Assembly: GCA_964439935.1 (NCBI GenBank)
Contig: CAYTPW010000003.1
Coordinates: forward strand, 1-64,000
Origin: JABMQW01 sp964439935
GTDB lineage: Bacteria > Fidelibacterota > Marinisomatia > Marinisomatales > TCS56
Direction of reading: 5' to 3'
Length of the DNA: 64,000 nt
Every line of letters begins with the position of its first letter. Positions within the stretch are counted from its first letter, which is position 1. Position numbers and translations under genes: made by a program. The notes under the pieces were generated by a model that was not told where the DNA came from, made no database searches, and saw nothing but the letters and a program-made list of their open reading frames with translations. Shown one piece after another: positions 53,937 through 61,645 of the stretch.

Positions 53937-55382
53937 ATGAGTGTTTTGGAAAGTACAGTTAAATCTATTGTTGATTTACCCTACAAGATCAAGGATGTCA
54001 GCTTAGCAGAGTCCGGCCGTAAAGCAATATCGATGGCGGAAAAAGAGATGCCGGGTCTGATGGCTACCCGCCGGAAATACGGTGCCGAACAGCCTCTGAA
54101 AGGTTTGCGGATCAGTGGCTCATTGCACATGACTGTTGAAACGGCTGTTTTAATCGAAACATTGCATGACCTTGGCGCTGATGTCCGTTGGGCCAGTTGT
54201 AATATTTTCTCAACCCAGGATCATGCAGCAGCAGCAATTGCCGCCCGGGGAGTACCTGTTTTTGCCTGGAAGGGTGAAACACTGGACGAATACTGGTGGT
54301 GTACCCGTCAGGCGCTGACATTTCCAGGTAATTTAGGACCGCAATTAATTGTTGATGACGGTGGCGATGCCACTATGATGATCCACCGGGGAGTCGAGTT
54401 GGAACGGGAGTTGGCTGAAAAGGGCGAACTTTCGCCTGATAATTCCGAAAGCGGGGATGAAAAAGCACTGGTTACCAATCTGCGCGATGCGTTGTTAACT
54501 GAACCGGATCACTGGCAGAAGATTGTAAAGGACATTTTCGGTGTCTCAGAAGAAACGACGACTGGTGTCCATCGTTTGGAACAAATGGCAGCCGCTGGTA
54601 CATTACTTTTTGCGGCTTACAATGTCAATGATTCAGTAACCAAATCAAAATTTGACAATATCTATGGTTGCCGGGAATCATTGGCTGATGGGATAAAACG
54701 TGCTACTGATGTCATGATCGCCGGTAAGACGGTAGTTATCTGTGGCTACGGCGATGTTGGTCGGGGTTGCGCTCAATCCATGCGAGGTTATGGTGCCAAA
54801 GTGCTGGTAACTGAAATTGATCCGATCTGCGCCCTGCAGGCCGCAATGGAGGGTTACCGGGTGGTTACGCTGGAACAGAGTCTGAAAGAAGGCAATATTT
54901 TTGTTACCGCGACCGGTAATATCGATGTAATAACATTCGAGCATATGGAACAAATGAATGACCAGTCAATTGTCTGTAATATTGGTCATTTCGATAATGA
55001 GATCCAGGTAGAACCGTTGAATGCGGCTCCTCAAGTAAAACGTGATATAATCAAACCCCAGGTTGATCGGTATACATTTCCTGACGGCCATCAGATTTTC
55101 ATGTTGGCCGAGGGACGCCTGGTCAATCTCGGTTGCGCCACCGGCCACCCCAGCTTTGTTATGTCCAATTCCTTTACTAATCAGATTTTGGCACAAATAG
55201 CTCTGGCAAAAGACCGACCGGCAACCGGCGTTTATCGATTACCGAAAGAGCTTGACGAAGAAGTGGCTCGTTTACATCTCGATCATCTTGGTGTCACTTT
55301 AACTGAGTTAAGCGATAAACAAGCTGCTTATCTTGGAATACCCAAGGAAGGCCCATATAAATCAGAACATTATCGTTATTAA
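53937..55382 (+). CDS. ahcY: Adenosylhomocysteinase
   Basis: 481 residues; splits S-adenosylhomocysteine to homocysteine and adenosine, closing the methyl cycle with metH and metK. Conserved parts include 'GSLHMTVETAVLIETL', 'ASCNIFSTQDHAAAAIA', the NAD-binding 'VVICGYGDVGRGCAQSMRG' and C-terminal 'GPYKSEHYRY'. The insert after 'ELERELAEKGELSPDNSES' is the longer bacterial type. Last gene of the operon; terminator 18 bases on. Confidence 0.97.
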   Translation: MSVLESTVKSIVDLPYKIKDVSLAESGRKAISMAEKEMPGLMATRRKYGAEQPLKGLRISGSLHMTVETAVLIETLHDLGADVRWASCNIFSTQDHAAAAIAARGVPVFAWKGETLDEYWWCTRQALTFPGNLGPQLIVDDGGDATMMIHRGVELERELAEKGELSPDNSESGDEKALVTNLRDALLTEPDHWQKIVKDIFGVSEETTTGVHRLEQMAAAGTLLFAAYNVNDSVTKSKFDNIYGCRESLADGIKRATDVMIAGKTVVICGYGDVGRGCAQSMRGYGAKVLVTEIDPICALQAAMEGYRVVTLEQSLKEGNIFVTATGNIDVITFEHMEQMNDQSIVCNIGHFDNEIQVEPLNAAPQVKRDIIKPQVDRYTFPDGHQIFMLAEGRLVNLGCATGHPSFVMSNSFTNQILAQIALAKDRPATGVYRLPKELDEEVARLHLDHLGVTLTELSDKQAAYLGIPKEGPYKSEHYRY

Positions 55383-55399
55383 TTCTACTGCGAAAGTGT

Positions 55400-55433
55400 A
55401 AAAAACACTCCGTTTCGACGGAGTGTTTTTTTT
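55400..55433 (+). terminator. Intrinsic terminator after ahcY
   Basis: CACTCCGT (55406-55413) and ACGGAGTG (55418-55425) with loop TTCG, flanked by six A and a long T-run to 55433. A textbook hairpin ending the methyl-cycle operon. Confidence 0.95.
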
Positions 55434-55550
55434 ATGGCAAAGCTCATAAAAATGAGTGAACTTTAACCTGTAATCTTATGTCCATTTGTTTGAACAACTT
55501 ATCAGACAACCTCCGGGTGCACGGATCGGAATAAACCAGAAAATCATTTT

Positions 55551-58517
55551 ATGAAGCTGTTCAGTAAGAAAATAAATGCTTTAAAGAAGGTAATAATTTT
55601 CGCAACGATACTCTTGATTCTGATTGCCGTCAGTTGTGATTTTCAAAGTCCAGCCAGTTTTGAGATGCCAACCTGGTTCATGGATTTGACCATTCCGTTA
55701 ATTCAGGAGCGGTATCCGCTTGGGGGAATAGTTGATGATGAACAGATTTTTGCAACCCCTGATTCGCTGGGAATGCAGGTTGTATTTGAAGGCACATTGC
55801 CCGACACATCTATCGATGAATCATATCTACAGGTTGAATTAAATCAAAATATAGATTTTACCCAGGATCCAACCTATGCCCCAGATCTTGATTTTACTTT
55901 TGATACACTGATAACAATCGAAATTCCATTCGCACCGAATAATCAGTTTGTCGATGTTGCTTTTCAGGCCTTTGATGTTCCACCTGCGATCGACCGTGAG
56001 ATATTGGCAGATACCTGGAATCAAATTGCATCAGCTTTTGATACCACAATTAGCATTGACATCGATATTCCTCAAGTCGATGATAGTGCGCTGCCTGAGT
56101 TTATTTCCTCGATTGATGCGATCGTTATTAGTGCTGATACTGATAGCGATTCGAGCCTTTTTCTTACTGATCTGATTAATAATGGTTTACCAACAGCTGT
56201 AAAAGATATTGATTTCAGCCTGGTGACTGATCTAAGTACCCCCGATGATATTCTGGCTACGCATACTCAGAATCGACTCGAGAAGGACAGCACTTTTTCC
56301 GAGTATACATTATTGGGGGACAAACGTCTGGGTACAACAATCCGTATGACTTTCGGGTTCGGTCTGGAAGAGGAAACAGTGCTGGATACGATAATTATAA
56401 ATGCCGGTGACTCAGTAAAAGTCAACCTGGCTTTTCGGATACGAATTGCTGGAGTCGACGAAGCAATTGTTCAGGTCACTGAAACTGATTTATCACCTGA
56501 AATTCCAGCAGTAGAATTTCCTTCCGATATTGAAATTTATTCCGGAGTATTCAAAGATCCGTCGCTGGTTCCTGGCGCCAACGAGATTATTGTATCAAAT
56601 CTCCAGAGCACCTATCTGTTTGATATTGATTTTAGTATGAATTTCCGCAATTTTCTCCCGCCCGCAGGAGAGGACTCGGTTAAAATTGAGACTGTATTGA
56701 GTCAGGACAGCTCAGCCTATGCCCAGACCTTTGATCTGGATGGTTATACTTTTGCTAATCCGATCAGTGCCGACAGTGCCCTGGAATCGATGATAATTGA
56801 TGTGTCAGCTGTCATTCCCGCCCAGCAGGCTACAATTCCCCTTGACGGTTCTGAATTCGGACGAATGTCCCTGAGCGTTAATGTACAGGAATTGCATTTC
56901 GAATCACTGCAGGCCAACTTGATCCAGGAATTTCCTCCCACTGAACAGGAAATGACCGGCATGCCCAAGGGCTTTTCGGGAATGGCTTTTACCGATGTTC
57001 AAATCGAATTTATCATGTTGAATCAGATTCAACTGCCAGTAATGCTGGATCTTGATATGATCGGCATCGACACATTCGGTGATTCAACCTTCGTGCGGGT
57101 CAGGGCTCAAATGGGTAGCCCGGATAATGCCATTGATACCATTAAAACCGTTATCCGGTTAAGTCGTGATGGCACTACCAGCTTGGTTTATGATTCACCA
57201 TCTGATTCGGTAGCGTCGGACACCACTATTGTACCTCCGGGTCCGGGTGAATCTACGATTGTGGATTTATTATCCTCAAACCCGGAAACAATGTTAATCA
57301 ATTCAAAGGCCCGAATCGATGGCAGGGGAACAATTGTTGTTGGGGCTTCAATTGGTGGAGGTTACCGATTAGTAGCACCCTTTGAGGTACAGATGGCACC
57401 CATGACATTTATTCCGGTCAATGAATCACCCCTGGAAGAATGGGATTATGAATTGCGGAATAAAATCCGCAGTGGCCTGAAGTCTGCCACCGCTGTGGCC
57501 CGGGTAATCAACCATTTTCCGGTGGGAGGTGAAATTTCAATCCTTCTTTCTGATCAGAGTCATTTTCCCCTTGACCTGAACCGGAAATACCTTGATAGCC
57601 TGGCAATTGCGTTGGGAATTGATATTACCAGCGGTGACAGTCTATATGTGATCACTGAATGTTCCAGTCTTGACCCGGCATTAGGGTCGGATTCAACCGC
57701 CGCGATCCATATCTTCAACGTAATGGCTGATTTCGGTGATTGTGTGGATGGGATCAATTATTTTGTTCGCAGTTCCGCATCCGGTACCGATACAGTCATG
57801 ACTTATGTGGATACCCTACTGAATATTGTGTTACCCGATCCACAGCTGATTAACTATGATTCGAGTGATAAGGGACGGCGGTTGGTGGATGTTGCCGGCG
57901 ATATTGTCAGCAACAGTGAGATCGATCCGGATAAGATCAGGTTAATGACCAGCCCGGGTGATCATTATACAACTCCCCGGATTCATCTGAGCGGATCGCC
58001 GATTGATCCGATTACCGCTGAAACGCTGTCCGTCTTTCTTTCGCTAGACGATTATATTGAGATCAAATCATTTCTTAATTTTGAAATCAGCAGTACCGGT
58101 GTCATGGAACCAGCACCTGGTGAACTGGTCATGGTATTCCCGAATGGGGGTGAATCGCTGAATGTGCTGGAGTTGATCACTATCCGCTGGCGTACGTTCG
58201 GTAAAGCGAAAAATATTGATCTTGATTATTCGATTGTTACTGACCCGGATATTGATGAAGATGATGATTGGACGCCACTGGAATCGAACTGGACCGCCAT
58301 CGCCAATGTGGATTCCTTCATCTGGGATGCCAGGTCGGTTTTTCCGAATATTCCAACTGCACAACATGATAGCATTCGCATCAGAATTTCGGATGCAGAT
58401 TCAGATATCAGTGATATGAGCGGCTGGTATTTTACACTGAAGGAAGTGTTGCGCAGTTTCAGCCGTGGGCGGAATGGTCTTACCGATAATGGGTCAAAAC
58501 GGGGAGGGAGCCGATGA
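55551..58517 (+). CDS. Large exported lipoprotein of unknown function
   Basis: 988 residues. Lipoprotein signal 'ILLILIAVSCDFQSP' (Cys ~29). The mature part is acidic and beta-rich with repeated short motifs such as 'DTSISIDIDI' and 'DTIIINAGDSVKVNLAFRI'. Near residues 860-890 the segment 'VFPNGGESLNVLELITIRW' resembles the Ser-Thr-rich/Ig-like 'GG' domain common in FCB surface proteins. No catalytic signature is visible. Its stop overlaps the start of the outer-membrane barrel gene (ATGA), so the two are translated together and probably act as a surface pair. Confidence 0.7.
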   Translation: MKLFSKKINALKKVIIFATILLILIAVSCDFQSPASFEMPTWFMDLTIPLIQERYPLGGIVDDEQIFATPDSLGMQVVFEGTLPDTSIDESYLQVELNQNIDFTQDPTYAPDLDFTFDTLITIEIPFAPNNQFVDVAFQAFDVPPAIDREILADTWNQIASAFDTTISIDIDIPQVDDSALPEFISSIDAIVISADTDSDSSLFLTDLINNGLPTAVKDIDFSLVTDLSTPDDILATHTQNRLEKDSTFSEYTLLGDKRLGTTIRMTFGFGLEEETVLDTIIINAGDSVKVNLAFRIRIAGVDEAIVQVTETDLSPEIPAVEFPSDIEIYSGVFKDPSLVPGANEIIVSNLQSTYLFDIDFSMNFRNFLPPAGEDSVKIETVLSQDSSAYAQTFDLDGYTFANPISADSALESMIIDVSAVIPAQQATIPLDGSEFGRMSLSVNVQELHFESLQANLIQEFPPTEQEMTGMPKGFSGMAFTDVQIEFIMLNQIQLPVMLDLDMIGIDTFGDSTFVRVRAQMGSPDNAIDTIKTVIRLSRDGTTSLVYDSPSDSVASDTTIVPPGPGESTIVDLLSSNPETMLINSKARIDGRGTIVVGASIGGGYRLVAPFEVQMAPMTFIPVNESPLEEWDYELRNKIRSGLKSATAVARVINHFPVGGEISILLSDQSHFPLDLNRKYLDSLAIALGIDITSGDSLYVITECSSLDPALGSDSTAAIHIFNVMADFGDCVDGINYFVRSSASGTDTVMTYVDTLLNIVLPDPQLINYDSSDKGRRLVDVAGDIVSNSEIDPDKIRLMTSPGDHYTTPRIHLSGSPIDPITAETLSVFLSLDDYIEIKSFLNFEISSTGVMEPAPGELVMVFPNGGESLNVLELITIRWRTFGKAKNIDLDYSIVTDPDIDEDDDWTPLESNWTAIANVDSFIWDARSVFPNIPTAQHDSIRIRISDADSDISDMSGWYFTLKEVLRSFSRGRNGLTDNGSKRGGSR

Positions 58518-59989
58518 TGAGCACTAAAATTATCAGGCTGCTTGCCGTTGGGTGCATTGTCTCCATTTCTCTGTTTGGTCAATCAAAGCGCGATCCCCGG
58601 GCAGTCGGGTTGGCCGGATCCTACGGTTCGGTAGCCGATGGTATCTTTGCAGTTGGATACAATCCAGCCCTGATTGCGCTGCAGCAGGATAAACCGTTCA
58701 TGCTCCAACTGTTTGGTATGGATTTCGGCATGGTCAGCAATTATATCTCACTGGCGAATCTGAACGAAATCAGCGGTGACACATTAAGCGATGATGATAC
58801 CGATTTAATTCTCCGTGAACTCGACCGCAGCGGAGGATTGCGTCTCTTCACAGACATGCATTTACCGATTCCGGTTCTGAATTTTGCCTCGGGCAATATG
58901 GCTTTAACCTCTAACATGATCGTGCTGGGCGATATTACTATTCCCACCGGGATAATGGGTATTTTACTTAAAGGCAACGGTGAATATTTGTCTGAAGAAG
59001 TAGACATGACCCTGGAATTGGACCTGCTTGGTGTCAATGAATTTGGTTTCACTTTTGCCATTCCCAGTACCGATTTTGCCTGGGGTATGACTCTTAAATA
59101 CCTCCAGGGAATGTTTTATTTTGGCATCGATCCGGACTCGAGCTCTGCCTTCATGATTACCGACACAACTGCGCTGTACGGCAGCGGGACCTATTATTTC
59201 AGGCAAGGTATAGGTGGCAGCGGTCTGGGACTGGACCTGGGATTCACAACCCGCGATTTGGATGGCTGGCGGATCGGTATATCGATGATCAATGCAATCG
59301 GACGGATTAACTGGAATCGCCCCAGTTTCATTAAGGATATTATGGATGGCAGCGATAACCGCTATGGAAATTCTGATGATCTGTTTCATTTATCCTGGGG
59401 CGGAACTGCCTTAAACGACAGCAATGCTGTACGCTATATTTATACAATCGATTCCCTTAACGCCCAGTCAATGGCCAGCGATTCTTTGTTCTATTCCAAT
59501 CCAACTGATGAACAGGTGGTCTACGATTTAACGGCTGATGGGGAGATTAAACGGTTTAGTACCCGCTATCCGGCGTTGTTTCGCGTTTCTGTATCCAAGC
59601 GTTTCCCGGATGTACTGGTGGTATCAGATCTTGTAGCTGGGTTTGAGGATCGTTTCTTTGCCCGGGATCGCTGGCGTTGGTCAATAGGGGCAGAATTAGT
59701 ACGCAATCCTGGAATACCGATCAGGTTCGGTTATTCCTGGGCCGGTTATGATTTCAAAGAGTTGGGGATGGGGTTTGGTATACATAAGGGACCGGTCATT
59801 TTTGACTTTGGGCTGGCATTCAGAAATGGTGTCTGGATCCATTCCATGAAGGGAGTGAATATATCACTGGGTGTAACCATTACCAGTTTTAAAAGTCGCC
59901 GAGAAACACCGCCGGAACCGGGCGTGGATGAGGATTCTATCATCCTGCCACCTGATGATACTCCAGATGAGGAGGGGAGTCCGAACTGA
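58514..59989 (+). CDS. Outer-membrane beta-barrel protein, DUF5723-like
   Basis: 491 residues with a signal peptide ('LLAVGCIVSISLFGQ'). The start after it, 'RDPRAVGLAGSYGSVADGIF' and 'AVGYNPALIAL', is the pattern of DUF5723/PorV-like barrel proteins of Bacteroidota relatives. Alternating aromatic strands continue to 'NISLGVTITSFKS'. A Pro/Asp/Glu-rich tail ('EPGVDEDSIILPPDDTPDEE') follows the barrel. Coupled to the lipoprotein gene upstream. Its stop abuts, without a single spacer base, the stop of the convergent permease gene. Confidence 0.75.
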   Translation: MMSTKIIRLLAVGCIVSISLFGQSKRDPRAVGLAGSYGSVADGIFAVGYNPALIALQQDKPFMLQLFGMDFGMVSNYISLANLNEISGDTLSDDDTDLILRELDRSGGLRLFTDMHLPIPVLNFASGNMALTSNMIVLGDITIPTGIMGILLKGNGEYLSEEVDMTLELDLLGVNEFGFTFAIPSTDFAWGMTLKYLQGMFYFGIDPDSSSAFMITDTTALYGSGTYYFRQGIGGSGLGLDLGFTTRDLDGWRIGISMINAIGRINWNRPSFIKDIMDGSDNRYGNSDDLFHLSWGGTALNDSNAVRYIYTIDSLNAQSMASDSLFYSNPTDEQVVYDLTADGEIKRFSTRYPALFRVSVSKRFPDVLVVSDLVAGFEDRFFARDRWRWSIGAELVRNPGIPIRFGYSWAGYDFKELGMGFGIHKGPVIFDFGLAFRNGVWIHSMKGVNISLGVTITSFKSRRETPPEPGVDEDSIILPPDDTPDEEGSPN

Positions 59990-61078
59990 TTACTTTCTAA
60001 CGCCGAGCAGTAATAAAATCCCACCGATTGAAAAAATGAAATTACCGATCCAAGCAGCGTAGATTGGTTCAATTATTCCCTTATAGCCCATTGATTGGCC
60101 GAATTTTATAAACGCGTAATATGAAAATATCACCAGGACGCTCAAACCGGCGCCAAATGACAGTCCACCTTTTGGTTTTAATAATACCAATGGTAGTCCG
60201 AACAGGACCACAATAAGATTAGTAAAGGCAAAAGAAATTTTAAAGTCCCGTACGACCTCCCAACGGGTCGTGTCGACCCCATTCTCATCCAGTTGTGCGA
60301 TAAACTGTTTAAGATCTGCGTAATTCAATTCTTCCGGTGATGATGACTTGCGTTCCACATCTTCTGGGATGAAACCCAGGTATAAAAGAGTATCAAGCTC
60401 ACTTATACGGACATCTTCTTCCTCACCGGCTGAATTAAAATTCCTGATAGAGTACCGGTCAGCCGCCCAAAATTCCAGAGAGTCTACCCAGGTAATTTTC
60501 TGTATATCGATGCGTTCAGTAATCTGGCCCTGATCCATGATTTGAACCGTAACACCATCAGCTGTCTTTTTGTTGAAATTATATTTACCGATTGCAATAT
60601 GGTATTTTTCGGATCGTTGCAGAAATATATTGGTTTTGACATTCTTATTCCGTCGTTTGTATTTCTGTATATATTCCTTTTTCAATTCTGCCCGATTGAC
60701 GTTGCCCCAGATTACCAACTGATCCTCAAATTCAAAAGATACCAGACTGATAAAGAAACCCAGGATTATCAGGGGAACCGCTATACGGTAGACGCTTATC
60801 CCGGTTGCTTTCATTGCAGTAAGTTCGTTGCGTTTGGCGGTTAACCCGATCGAAAATACCGTAGCGATCAGCATTGCCATTGGCAGACCGATATTAAAGA
60901 ACCAGGGCAGGGAATAATAATAATAACGCAAAATGACCGGAAATGGGACGGCGCTGTCAATAAATTTGTCTAATTGTTCGAATATGTCGACAATAATAAA
61001 AACACAGATAAAACCGGTCAATGCCATCACGAGAATGGTCAAGAACTGTCGTGCCAGGTAAATATCAAGCTTTTTCAT
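59990..61078 (-). CDS. LptF/LptG-family lipopolysaccharide export permease
   Basis: 362 residues: membrane component of the LptBFG transporter that lifts LPS from the inner membrane. Six helices, three at each end, flank a periplasmic beta-jellyroll (~130-260). Family features are 'YLARQFLTILVMALTGFI', 'NELTAMKATGISVYRIAVP' (the coupling-helix region) and 'FGLPLVLLKPKGGLSFG'. Whether it is LptF or LptG is not settled by sequence alone; the partner is not in this window. Confidence 0.9.
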   Translation of the reverse strand: MKKLDIYLARQFLTILVMALTGFICVFIIVDIFEQLDKFIDSAVPFPVILRYYYYSLPWFFNIGLPMAMLIATVFSIGLTAKRNELTAMKATGISVYRIAVPLIILGFFISLVSFEFEDQLVIWGNVNRAELKKEYIQKYKRRNKNVKTNIFLQRSEKYHIAIGKYNFNKKTADGVTVQIMDQGQITERIDIQKITWVDSLEFWAADRYSIRNFNSAGEEEDVRISELDTLLYLGFIPEDVERKSSSPEELNYADLKQFIAQLDENGVDTTRWEVVRDFKISFAFTNLIVVLFGLPLVLLKPKGGLSFGAGLSVLVIFSYYAFIKFGQSMGYKGIIEPIYAAWIGNFIFSIGGILLLLGVRK

Positions 61079-61645
61079 CCGAACATGTGCCTGTTTCAGG
61101 TTGCTAATTTGAATATATTATTGATATAATTGAAGAGATTTAAGTAAAGCTATGGCAGCAAAAATAATCTGATATTTCTCAATTAAATAAATACTTGGTA
61201 AATAACGACTATAGCAATTAGATTGAACGCCAGATTGTATTGAAAAATAAATAGTTACAGTCTCAGAGGGAAGGAGAAATTCGTACTATTACTTTCGCAG
61301 TCTCCACGTTAATCTGTATAGTAATCAAACGGGTTGTTAATATTACATTACCGTTTACAAGATTACTTTCAATCAGATATTCAAGTTTTCCATTACTTTA
61401 TTCAGCCGATTGTGATCATAGGAGACTACCAGTATGAATTTCGGCAAATTGATACCATGCATCACCGTTATCAAGGTTGGGGTGATCAGGCCTTTGTTAT
61501 TCAAAATCAGGACAATGAGAAAATTACATAATTAACCTTTGCCCAGAATGCAGTTACTTTTCACAGATTACCTCTTTGGTTGCATACTCCTCTCGATGAG
61601 TTATTACCAGAGAAACAATCGGAACTGAATTAGGAGGGAAGACCA
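61079..61645. other. Divergent intergenic region before the RND pump
   Basis: 567 bases between divergent genes. It should hold promoters for the permease and the pump. A+T-rich. A 65-codon plus-strand frame at 61334-61531 has no ribosome site and unusual composition, so I do not count it. AGGAGG at 61632-61637 serves the pump gene. Confidence 0.5.

Noticed and set aside
61334..61531. 65-codon frame before the RND pump
   Set aside because: No ribosome site; rich in Gln, His and Tyr as expected from random A+T-rich DNA.
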